Positions 1 to 11,000 of a stretch of 64,000 nt of DNA are shown piece after piece. The stretch spans positions 43,867,001 to 43,931,000 of the forward strand of contig NC_084921.1 in the NCBI RefSeq assembly GCF_958298935.1. The letters are read 5' to 3'. The first letter of the stretch is position 1. Each line of letters starts with the position of its first letter. The notes beneath the pieces are model-generated. The model saw only the letters and a list, made by a program, of their open reading frames with translations. It did not search any database and was not told where the DNA came from. The translations under genes were made by a program, and so were the position numbers. The stretch comes from Phragmites australis. Taxonomy: Eukaryota > Streptophyta > Magnoliopsida > Poales > Poaceae.

Positions 1-1030
1 CTCGCATCGCATGGCAGGTTGGAAGAACAACTAGGAGTAATGTGGATGTGTTCTAGCGTTTGGCCGAGGGTTTGATTTCGTATTTGACTTGTAATGTGTA
101 AATTGGAATATGTACCAAGGAGTAGCCATGATTTGCCTATAATGTAATGCTTTTGATATGTACTTGTCGGAGGGTGAACTCCTCAAGCGGGGATCCGGAG
201 GGACCCCCTTTGAGATTCGGCCGGGGGGATGATTCTGAGTCCGCCTTGTACGTGAAATAAATGGGAGTAAATGAGATGCAGGTGGAGTGGATGATCAGAT
301 GCGAGAGGAAGTAAATGCTCAGGGGATTTTTAAACAGGTTCGGGCCGCACTGAGCGTAACACCCTACTCCTGTATGTATGCTATAAATGCTCTGAGAATG
401 TCTCACTGAGGATCTGCTGTGTTACAAGAATGTTTGTCTAAGTCTAGAGCTTTGTGCTTCTTCTGTCGTCGTCGTCCGGAGTTCGTCCAAGTCCAAGTCT
501 CTGTCTCCGTCCTTCTTCTCCGGGGAGCCCGCCCTCCTTTATACCCTGTCGGGGCGGGTGGCGTGCCCAGAAAGGATTGGCGCAAGTTCTAAGGTGCCAT
601 AAATGGAAAGCAACCATCATGGGCTGCTGCTTAAGGTGACGGGGAGGGTTGAAAACACGCCCTCGTCGGGTCTTCGTCGTCATCATTCCGCTTTTCAGCG
701 AGTGCAGCGGGGAGGGCCCGCCGGGCAGCCACCGAGCAGCCCCGCGCCCCCGTCCGGTTAAAGCGAGTCTGACACTGTAGTGCGGCAGGCATTGCGCCCC
801 GAGCCCTGCGACGTTATCCCGAGGCGCGCCGGATTACGCGCGATGGGACCCACACATTAAATGTCCCCACGCCTCCCTGCCAGACCGTGGCAGGGACTGA
901 CAGCAAGCATGGGGGGAGTGGTTGGAAGTGACAGGCCACACACCCTCTTAAATGCAGCATCGGGCCTCTCACCAATTGACACCTCACCGCCGAGCCCTTG
1001 TAGGGACCACCGGTGAAGGACTTCTCAGGC
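1..1030. other. Repeat-derived intergenic DNA, no gene recognised
   Basis: No reading frame here resembles a known protein. The GC-rich stretch from about 480 to 950, with many short CCCGAG/GCCCGC-type words, looks like the non-coding part of a grass LTR retrotransposon. No terminal repeat or target duplication could be fixed, so this is inference from style only. Confidence 0.35.
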
Positions 1031-1033
1031 CCT

Positions 1034-1337
1034 CGAAGAACTGTGAGTGCTCAGGGATTACTGTTCACATCTCCGAGCACTCTCTCCCGGATATGCCCTC
1101 TCTTGGTCCTCGGGGAACTCGGGTGCTCGAGGACCATTGTTCACGGCCCCGAGTACCCTCTCCCGGAACTTGACTGCTCGGGTCATCGGGGAACGCAGGT
1201 GCTCGGGGACCACTGTTCATGGCCCCGAGCACCCTCTCCTAGGACTGACTTCTCTTGTCATCGGGGAACTCGGGTGCTCGGGGACCACTGTTCATGGCCC
1301 TGAGCACCCTCTCCCGGAACTTGATCTTATCGGACCT
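1034..1337. repeat. Minisatellite, about 75-bp unit, four copies
   Basis: Four head-to-tail units start near 1034, 1111, 1187 and 1262, a period of 75-77 bp. Each contains GTGCTC(A/G)(A/G)GGA, then CTGTTCA or TTGTTCA, then CCGAG(C/T)AC and CTCTCCCGGA. The first unit is the most diverged; the last two are nearly identical, as expected from replication slippage or unequal exchange. Frames running through it are by-products of the repeat. Such arrays are common in grass LTR elements. Confidence 0.85.
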
Positions 1338-1559
1338 CAGAGAGATAATCCCCTAGGGAGGGTGCCACATGGCACTCTGCTGTCCTGGCCTCGGGACTCG
1401 GGGACCCCTTGTTCCCATGTCACCGATAGTACTGAAGGACAACCATCATAATACGTTAATATAAGATACTAACCATGACAGTGATTACACATGAAGTTCA
1501 CAAATAGTTCATAACACCAATAATAATATAAGATCATGAAGTTAAATATAACCTTGTAG

Positions 1560-2440
1560 CCTATATGTTATGCCCCCTCTTGGAGACGACCCCTGGTCGC
1601 ATCGACCCTCGGGACCGTACGCCTTTGTGCTCTAACATGGTCAACTGAGTACGTCAACGTCGATGATGACATGATTGTCCACGTAGGGTGTGCAGGAGGC
1701 GGTGGAGTGGCGTAGCTGTACTGGGAGGGTTGTGTCTCAATCAGTGGCACGCCAGGTAGCTACAACGCTTCGAGCTCGTCGCTCTCTCCAAAGATAAATT
1801 CGTACCTAGCGAACTGACAATCATCCCTGTTGAGCAACTCCATGTAGCTACACTGCGCCTCTACGTCTTGTAGATCGTCGATATCTACACATGGAACAAC
1901 AAAGAACTTGGTTATCACTGATAAAGTGTTAATTACGTAACTTTTGATTATGCATTAACGCAATATCATACCTGAGCCAACGACGTGAGAAGTCGAAGGA
2001 CCTGGGTCCATGACAGAAGGCTGCATGGATCCGCTCTCGACATAGAAGTGGTCACCGGCATCGGTGAAGGCTGGCCTGGACGGTGTGATGCCGTAGAAGG
2101 GGTCACCGGCACTAGAGAAAGAATGACTAGCCTAGACACCACTATAGTAGTAGTAGGGGTCAGTGGCCCCGAAGAAGGACTGTCGTGTCGAGGGGCCACC
2201 ATAGTTGTGCTGAGAAGTCAAGGTGGAATATGGTCTCGAAGGCTTGGCGGTGAAGGTCTGACATAGTGGTGGGTGCGGCGGACCGGCAGCGACCGTTGGA
2301 CGTACAGGAGGAGGAACTACGACTAAATCATCAGGAGGAGCGTATGAGGAAGGTACTGAAGGAACGTGTTGCGGCTGAAGCACGCGAAGCTGAGAGGGAA
2401 ATGAAGCGGTAGAGGGCTTGGCGCACCAAGGCAGCATACC
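1560..2440 (-). pseudogene. C-terminal remnant of a plant-mobile-domain (aminotransferase-like PMD) transposon-derived gene
   Basis: The minus strand from about 2437 to 1970 encodes a Pro/Ser/Tyr-rich tail. It includes FFGATDPYYYYSGV, then one in-frame TAG near 2129, and continues in the same frame with FSSAGDPFYGITPSRPAF and FTDAGDHFYVESGS. A second stretch at about 1900-1740 reads DLQDVEAQCSYMELL and FARYEFIFGESDELEALYL. I recognise both as the low-complexity C-terminal tail that follows plant mobile domains (MAIN-like/transposon-derived genes) in grasses. The PMD itself is not visible. The internal stop and missing N-terminal part argue for a pseudogene. Family assignment is from memory of the tail, so moderate. 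Confidence 0.5.
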
Positions 2441-3823
2441 CCGATGCCCTCATGAAGGGCAAATATCCTAGGTGCACTCAGTAGAGCATCAATTATAACC
2501 CGAACTATTTTTATTCCCTAATGCATGTTAGGTTTAGCAGCGGCACATAATTAGGTTAGTCTTTAGGCGTACTGTACATACCAAGATTTGTTATAATCAT
2601 CTCTTTATGGTTAGGGTTCCTTTGCGCAGTGACGAAAAACCCATATCCCATGTAATGTTTATCAACGTATGTAACCTCCGTGCCGGATTATAACATAATT
2701 GTGCTTCACAACTACTATTGTTCGCCAAATTCAATTTTGTATCTTCCCAACATTACTTCACTTAAAAAAATTCTCGCACAATTTTACATCAACTAAATAA
2801 AGAAATGCTGATAAAATCACATCAAACCAAAATTAAGAAAAAAATGAACCACTCCGTGAAGCTGTTTGGACAACTATTTGCATAACAAACATTTTTTGGC
2901 AAACCATATGTATTCTGTCGTAAATTAAATTAATTCACAAACATGTCACCGGATGAACAGGCGATATAATGGTGTCTCCTATTCAGTGGGCGACATGAGG
3001 TTCTCACCCATTGAACAGGCGAGATCTTCTCTAAGCGCCGGGGCCCACAAGGTCTCTCCCGTTCATCGGGTGGCATCTTTTTCACGCCCAATAAATGGAC
3101 GACGGTAACCTAATCCTGCCAAATTTTCAAACAGATGTGTAATTTTAAAAATATAAATAAATAAATATATTTAAAAATCCCTATATTTTAGCATGGCATC
3201 TCTCGTAACACAGGCCCCGCCGGACAACCATGGGTTAGGGACCTCTGATAAGGCTAGACTTTAGTCAAGTGATTCCAAATTAGGATGCCTTTTAATTTAT
3301 TCCGTGAGAAAGAAGGACCGTCTCCTCTGATGTAAGGAAGGAAAGGCATGGATGAACAGTGATCATGACTTTTCTTTATAAACAGTGATCTGATGGAAAA
3401 GTAATTTCACAAATAGGTACTGTGTATAGTACCATGTGAACAATGATCCATCAAACAGAAACCCAGCTCATAGTTATTTACTGCAAATTACTGTTCACCA
3501 AGGCACAAAATACTATCTGTATCACTGTACACCAGCGTCTTTCCTTCTCTACGTTAGAGGAGCCGGTTCCGAGAAAGAAGAGTCTAAGCTCCTTTAATAA
3601 CGTAGCTCGCTCACCTGCTAGAACAGTGGTACATGAGCTCCTCTTGCTCTTGCTTTGATCTTACGTGATAATTGATATCATGGGCTCATAGTTTCTTGGG
3701 GGTTTGTAAGGGATCCCCCCCCCCCTCCTCGTTCGAGAAAATAAGGGGTCAGGGTTGAGGTGAGGTGCCATCTTATATTACACTGAGAAAGAAGCACACC
3801 TTCAACATGGTGGCATGATTGCA
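2441..3823. other. Intergenic, AT-rich, no gene seen
   Basis: The frames here are short and unlike any family I know. A C-run near 3713-3725 and several GGCGA/CACC words at 2950-3110 are present, but no complete element was delimited. The stretch may be the upstream part of the PMD-derived element at 1560-2440. Confidence 0.3.
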
Positions 3824-5661
3824 TGTAACACCTTGGGGACCCAGCGAACCTAGAATTTCACTCAGACACTTACAGGGATGCCGAAGATTAAAAGAAATTT
3901 TGGCAACACCTCCCCTGAAACTGGAGGTATAACTGGTAACATCACACAGAGATAGATAACAGTTTATATATTATCATACTAGCAACATATAAATCCTAGC
4001 AATGGACGAACAAACCTCGATCACATCCAAGCCACCATGGGCCAAATCATACATCACGGGGCAAAGTGTCACCATCTAATAACATAACAAGTTTAACCAA
4101 AAGAGAAAGGTGAATGTACGAGCGATGTCCTTCTACCCATCACGTATGCTTGCCATCACCTAATGGTGTACGTGCCTGGAAAGATAGCAATGATGAGATT
4201 CAAAAATCTCAGCAAGTAAATTGATTTAACAAATTATTAAGTTACAATTGATTTAACATCATATTTAACAAAGATAATAATTTGAACATATTGACAATAA
4301 CTGAAAAAACATTATTAATCCTGACAAAGAAACAACAACCACATAATTCCATCCACTACATGTGATTCACCGTATCAACTCCATCTAATCCTGTATTAAC
4401 GACTTCTTTGAAATATAAGAACAATGTCAAAACAATTAAAATAAAGACTTCCATACGAATGCATATGCCATGTTCTTTCTCATCCTTATCCCTCTAAGGG
4501 TAACGTAAGGGTGTGAGTCGTACCCCTCCACAGGTAACGTACGACGTTATACCAGTTCGATCGTAGCCAAAAGATGGCGACACAACTTCTAATTCAAGAT
4601 GCTATGCTTATGATATGCTTCATGTATAGCCAACAACATAACTTCTAACACATGCATAATACTTCAAGAATTGCATGTTATAGCAAATGAATAACTTCAA
4701 AACGGCAAATCTCGCTTACTTCGCTTCTTAATTCAATAATTCAAGTAAACTGTGAAAAAGTAAATATTAAGGCAACAATCTCAAGCATAATTAAAAAGAC
4801 ATAATTTCTAATAGAAGTATATGTATCACGCTCCGCATACGAGAGAAATAAACAACTGTAAGAAATAATACATATCCCACTTCCTTTACCTAATCCAGGG
4901 AAACATTTAATCTTCATAAGGCAGGAAGTAAGTAGCACGCTCAAATTTTATTTTAAAAAATATTAGTAAGTATGGCAATTAAAAGATGGATGTAACCAAA
5001 TAATAAGTTAAAGTATAGTCATTCGCTATAATCACTTGCCTTCACTGGTAACGAATGCGGAAACTAGCTGCGTCTTGAGGTGGCACCACCTAAATAAGTG
5101 CATAATTAGCACCAAACATAGTGACAACACATAAAATAAGAACATGCTTTCTACGATCAATAACCTCACATACACCACTTCCGAAACCTACAGAAATGCA
5201 TTTACCACTCAGCTAGCACGGTGATGGGCGGGATCCTCCTTTAGTAGGTCGAGGATCAAAGAACCGAAATAAAAATCCAAACTAAAGCACAGAACATCAG
5301 CGTCATTATACTAAAAACTCATAATCCGCTTATCCGAACCGAACAAGATTAGTGCCATCGGAATGATATCAGCGAGACATAAGATATTCATTTTAGGCTT
5401 ATGGTTGAATTCGGCACCAATTAGGCCTCTAATTCAAATTAAATTGTTGCACCCAATGGATCGACCCAAACACCAAATCGACGGCGGAAGTGACTATCCC
5501 CAACTATCCACAAGCATCTAAGAATTAATTAGAAGTCATCTTTACAACGAGAAAGTTGGGTCGACGGTGGAATCAGCGAAACTCCCAAAATCCTCCTCTC
5601 TTTCTTCTTCTTCTTCTTCCTCATTCATTCTCCTTTCTTCTTCCTCTTCCTTCTTTCCTCA

Positions 5662-7320
5662 TGAAAGGATCGGTGACGTCCTAAGAGAGGGGGGTGGGTG
5701 AATTAGGACACTTAAAACTATTTTGGCTCCAAAAACAACACAAGATAAATCTATATCAATTTATATCTAAATAAGCTCTAGATTTATCTAATGTGTCTAC
5801 TCTACCAATCAAAGCGCTTGCAACCTATCTAATAAGGTAAATTGCAAGTAAGCAAATGCGGAAACGTAAATAAGGTAGAGAGAGCAAACTCGGCACAAGG
5901 ATTTTTTTCCCGTGGTATCGATGGCATGAATGCCACCCCTAATCCACGTTGGAGCTCCACAAAGGATATGCTTCCGGTCAGCACCCGGTCACGACCTTTG
6001 AGCCACCAAGTCACAAAGACAAGACCTCCACCCAGATGAGCCACCAAGGCAAGGTCTCACCACTAGCCTCTCTTCCGGTTCCTCGCCGCCGTGATCACTT
6101 CGAAGCTTGAGCCACAAAGGCAAGGGTCTTCACATCCCCGCACAATCGCCTTGCCGCTGCTCCATAACAAGTCGGAGGGTCAACAAGCTTGCCAGTGAGT
6201 CACCAAGACTCCAAAGTGCCGTCGTACTAAGAGGTACACTGTTGGATCACTTTTTGATCCGCTCTCTAGGCAACAATCACCTAGTAACTCACTCTCTATG
6301 CCTATAAGCACTAATCACTCATTAATCTTGTGCTTAATCGCCTTGGATGGTCACTTTAGTGGCTTGGATGTCTTCTCAGGTATATGTGAACTTCTCTGGA
6401 CTCTAGCACACTCGAATGACTGAGTGGAGTAGTATTTATAGCCTCAAACTAGCGCACTAGCCGTTAACCCAACAGATCTGAAAAGCTGGTAACACCAAAT
6501 CATCCGGTGAGTACACTCTCACAAACTAGCTGTTGGAACCCCACTTAAGCCTCTGTGAACATCGGATTGTCCTGTGATGACTCACTGAACACCAGACAAA
6601 TGCACCGGATTATCCTATATGCATATGTTCATTTTGATGTTCTCTGAAAATAATAGTCCGATGTGTTTATTTTGTGAACATCGGATCATCCGGTGAGTAT
6701 AGCAGAAGAAACTAGCCGTTGGAACCCACTCAGACTCATCTGTGAACACCGGATTATCCTGTGATAACTTATTGAACACCGAACAAATGCACCAGACTGT
6801 CCTATGTGCATATCTTCATTTTGGAGCTCTCTGGATATAATAGTCCGGTGTGTTCATTTTGTGAACACCGGATCATCCGATGAGGCAAAAGATTCCGCTT
6901 CAAATTTTCTGTAAACACCAGACTATTTTTCATTGTACTCACCGGATTATACTATATAGCACCGAACTAATTTTTATGTGAGCACCGGACTATCCGGTCA
7001 GGCAAATTTCAGCAGAACATCGTTATGTATTTTGGGCATAACTTTTCGCTCTGAACTCCGATTTTGATGATCTTTGGCTCTATGGAAAGCTTGTGAAGAG
7101 CTCTACAAGATTATACAGAAATCAATTCTATTTGATCACATCAAAATTTATGAAACAAGTATAATTCATTCCTCTCTTTGTTCCGGCTTCAGCGACTTCT
7201 CTTTTGTTGCATCTATGAGACCTACTAAAGCATACTTGATAAATATGTTAGTTCTAATGACTATGTTATCATTAATCACCAAAATCACAATCATAACCTA
7301 ATATAGCTATTTTCGCTACA
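5662..7320 (-). mobile_element. Nested solo LTR with CCTCA target duplication (inner element)
   Basis: The + strand starts TGAAAGGATCGGTGACG at 5662 and ends TTTTCGCTACA at 7320 (TG...CA). The flanks 5657-5661 and 7321-7325 are both CCTCA, a perfect 5-bp duplication. On the minus strand it opens TGTAGCGAAAATAGC, soon followed by a TGATTAATGATAACA motif. It closes with the CACCCACCCCCCTCTCTTAGG run that precedes the end of many grass LTRs. It contains no coding capacity. It sits inside the solo LTR 3824-7794 and is therefore younger than it. Confidence 0.88.
6499..6990. repeat. 186-bp tandem repeat, two full copies plus a partial third
   Basis: Units begin at about 6499, 6685 and 6872 with ATCATCCG(G/A)TGAG. 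Each unit holds several short inverted motifs of the form CACCGGAT/ATCCGGTG, so the array is rich in small hairpins. It lies inside the solo LTR 5662-7320 and is part of that LTR family's structure. Confidence 0.75.
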
Positions 7321-7799
7321 CCTCACCCTCTTCTTCTTCTCTCCATTCTCCTCTTCCTTTTCTTTCTTTCTTCCTTCCTTTCCTCCTTTCCTCTCTTGGT
7401 TGGCTGGCCCCTCCTCCCTGCTACCCACTCCCGACCTCCTCCCCTGCCGGCGGGCAGCGAGGCTGCGACAGGGGTGATGAGCTAGGGTTTGGCACGGGTG
7501 AGTGAGCCGTCAGTCGGTCGGGCAACTCTAGTGGGTGGGGATCGGGGTGGTGATCATCCCCCCCCCCCCCATCTTATCTTTTTTATTCCTTTTTACCTTT
7601 CATCTTTACTAGGCTCGCTACGGCTTCAACAATGTCAAACGAGACGTTAGGTAGTAAAACAAATTCGTCTCGATGAGATCTACATATCCGCGGCCTCCGA
7701 TCGTCTATCAAGCAACATTTCAGAAGATCAAATTTTGTACTTCTTGTGGGTCCTACGGTCAACATCTGAACTTTGGTCAATTTCGGGTATTACATTGCA

Positions 7800-10700
7800 G
7801 CACGTGCCCCATCACTCGATTCAACCCAGCAAGGGAACCAAACGCTTCTCCTACGCCTAGTTTCTCACACGCGGATGATCCAAACGCGCTACGGCGCTAG
7901 CCTAGCCACACGAATGTTTTTGCCCGGCAATATATTGTTCAGTGAAGCACCTAGTACTATCAGTGGCATCGCTCTTTCAACAGTGTAGTTAAGTTCAGTT
8001 AATTTATAGTGCAGTACCACGAAACAGAGTAAACACTTCAATTCGTCTTAGTTACTAGTACTTACCATCAGTGGCAGCGCCCAGTGCCCCAATGTAAATT
8101 CAAGCTTCTCTAATTTTCCCCCTCTGGTCCCTAACACATACCTACCCTCGCCATTACATACGCAACTGAAGCGATGATACGAACAACCGAACACTGGCCT
8201 GTACCACTCGTACGTAATTTAGTGCTGGAATACTGGATGGATGCAGTTACGCACAAGCCGTAGAACAAACGGCTGATTGAACGAAGCAGCGACCAGCTCA
8301 GAGATCGTCCCGAGTCGTGCCCGCCGGGGACGCAGGCGCTCACGGGCGCACATGGCATGGCGGTCCTGCCGGCCGACAGGAGTAACGAGCGCTGGGAACC
8401 GCATTCGCTTTCCTTTCACACGGTCCATGCCCAACCGATCTTGAATTCATTCACACGCCACCTCGATGCATCGATCCTCTGCCCGTGCGGGCGTGCATGC
8501 ATGACTGGTGGCCGGCGCGGGCAGGGCTCACGCGTGCGGCCGTGCGCTCGTGCCTCCCATGGCTGCCGCCCTGACCTGACCATTTCTGCCTGCCGTGCTA
8601 GCTAGTGTCACCGGCCAAGAACAGGCGACATGATCTGCACGCAGTTTATAATACAGTGCAAGGATCGATTGCCGTGTTTGTACTACGAGAGCTTGTAGCT
8701 GCCTGTACCCTTGCTCTTTGCTGAAGACCGGCAACTAGCAGATGCCATGCGATGCCGTTAGCGCCAGCAACCACCGTGGAGTGGCTTGAACTGCTGAGTG
8801 CCAAGTCACTTAGATCGGAATCAGGTGCGTGTGCTTTCCTTTTCCTTGACACATCACCAATCCCATGTTAAACAAGCAAGCATAGTCAGCGCCTATATTT
8901 GTCACCTCTGCTTAGGCTGGAATCGTTGACCATGCAAGCGATCGACAGACGATCCTCACGGCATGTCCAATGCTACTGCTCTAGCCTTGGCAGGGAAGCA
9001 CTACAACATATATAACAGATTTGTGTCTATTTTGATGCCACCATCTTCTAGCTAGTTACCTGAAGCAGTCCTAGCTGTGTCAATGCTCGCCGCAAAGTCT
9101 TTCGTGGCCACCCCGATTGGTTCCGTCTGTCGGAGAAAGCGACCCGCTTTGACGTGATCTGCATGTGAGGATTGAACACGACAACGACATTGCATCCGCT
9201 GATGACGAAAAACGACAACGTCGCACCTACGAAGTAGTTAGCCAGCTGCAGTTTCTACAATAATGGCATGAGACCACATGATGATAGAACTAATCTCGAA
9301 CTGCGGCTGATAATCCTACATGACACTCTAGTTAGGATACGGATCCTCTGCAATACTACAAATTGTATTAAAAATCACTGACATGTGGACCATGTGAGGA
9401 GCATACCCTTGCGACGCAGTTGAGAATGCATAAAAAGTCACTGACAAGTGAAAGTACAGTTAAGAATCTTACTCCATTGTATGTACGGCCTGGGAGCACC
9501 ATAAGGGTATGCGTGCATACAACCCACTTTCCTTTGTGAGAGCAGCTCATCAGCAGCCTTATTGTTTTTGGTGAGTGAATAATTAATAGGCGATGCTATA
9601 TTTTAGACATGTGAAATCATACAATTTTTCAGTTGATAGATGTTGTCCGTTAGATGCTGATCTAATAGATCAGAGATGGTCTTCTACCTTCAACATCCTA
9701 CCTTCTCTCTGTTTCTCATTGGACCTGTGTTTGCCCTTGCCCTTCTCATTGGACCTGTGTTTGTCCTTGCCCCGCCCTCCTCCGGCTATCTTCAGCAGCA
9801 TCCCCGTCGCCCCGCCCTACCTTCTCTATCGGGCCAGCTTGCCCCCCACTGGCCTCTCTTTAAGCCCGAAGAAGGAGAATCTCGTCAGACAAAACCCGTG
9901 GACGAAGAAGATGGATGTTCACACCCATCATCTGAACTCAATTGAGTTTTGAGGCCCCGAAACTTAAGAAGCGCGATAACTAATTGGGTATTACCGATTG
10001 CAAATATAGGTCGTTTTACACTTATGCACAAGGATTAAGAAAGTAGATTAAATGATTTTGTTGTCCTTTATTTATTCTGTATTAGAAAAATTAACTCATT
10101 CATTTGTGAGAATAGTAGTAGCATTTATTAAACAAGGGCAAAACGGGAACAAAAGAAAAAAAAATACACAGAAGTTCAAAAATGATTTATATTTAAAGAA
10201 TAGTTGAGGAGGCTAAAACGACCTACATTTATGACTAGAGAGAGTATTAGGTATCCTAAGAGAGCAGTTGCTCCTGATGCAAAATCAGAGAAAAGAGTGC
10301 TCCGTAGCCGAGCATAGTATCCTAGGCCACCGAATTCCTGCTCCACCCGAGCAGAAACAAAACGAGCGAGCGACCATCTATCTAAGGCTAAGCCCGGTTC
10401 ATACGCAGTCGTCGGGAACGGCAGACGCTGCCTAACTAGGGGGCCCCTTCCCCGCGTGCGAACGCTGATGCGGTCACGTCCCCGTCCGTCTGAAGCACGG
10501 CGAAGTCAGGGGAGGGAGGGAGGGAGCCACCGCCGTGCCGTGCCACCCCAATCCCGTCCATGTGCCCAGAGGCCATAGAATACTACAGCGTGCACCAACT
10601 TTTTTTGGCAGATCGCCCCCAGAGAGTCCACACTTTTTCCCGCACTGCCCCAGTCGTTTGACGCGAGCACCCACGCCACACGGCCCGGTGCCCACGCGCC

Positions 10701-10982
10701 CGGCCGCCCAGTCACCATCCCCTCGCCGCACGCGTAGCATTAACCCAGCGGCACTCGCACCGCACCGGGCGCCGCCCCACCCCATCGTGTCACTCCCCAC
10801 TCGCGTCGCGCTAGTGGAGTGGCGGCTGGCCTCGCGGTTTAATTTCGGCACGGCAAGGCGCCGCGCGGCCGCAGCGTAGATCCCTCTCCCCCCGCACGCT
10901 TGCTCCGCCCGTTCCCGGCGGCGCACGCGACCCGGCCTCTCGTGATTTCCGACCTCTTACGCGTCCAACTCGTCTCTCGGCG
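7800..10982. other. Long intergenic stretch, no supported gene; GC-rich upstream region of the DUF688 gene at its end
   Basis: Reading frames up to about 150 codons occur near 8130-8850, 9590-9950 and 10470-10980. They are compositional, overlap on both strands and match no family I recognise. A 30-bp unit (TTCTCATTGGACCTGTGTTT...) is duplicated in tandem at 9713-9772. The last 500 bases are GC-rich, as expected for the promoter and 5' UTR of the gene starting at 11001. A purine run (GGGAGGGAGGGAG) lies near 10510. Confidence 0.4.
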
Positions 10983-11000
10983 ATGCGGGCGCATCGCGCG

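Larger units (their letters stand above)
3824..7794 (-). mobile_element. Solo LTR of the TGTAAYACCC type, with TTGCA target duplication (outer element)
   Basis: The + strand begins TGTAACACCTTGGGGACC at 3824 and ends TTTCGGGTATTACA at 7794, so both ends are TG...CA. On the minus strand the repeat starts TGTAATACCCGAAATT, the usual 5' end of a widespread grass LTR class. The five bases before it (3819-3823) and after it (7795-7799) are both TTGCA, a perfect target-site duplication. There is no internal coding region, so this is a solo LTR left by LTR-LTR recombination. Without the nested insertion at 5662-7320 it is about 2.3 kb. The pyrimidine-rich tract at 5580-5660 continues at 7321-7390, showing where it was split. 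Confidence 0.85.

Noticed and set aside
8131..8852. Cluster of 70-80 codon frames that might be a small gene
   Set aside because: No conserved motif, no intron-joined extension and no coherent strand preference.
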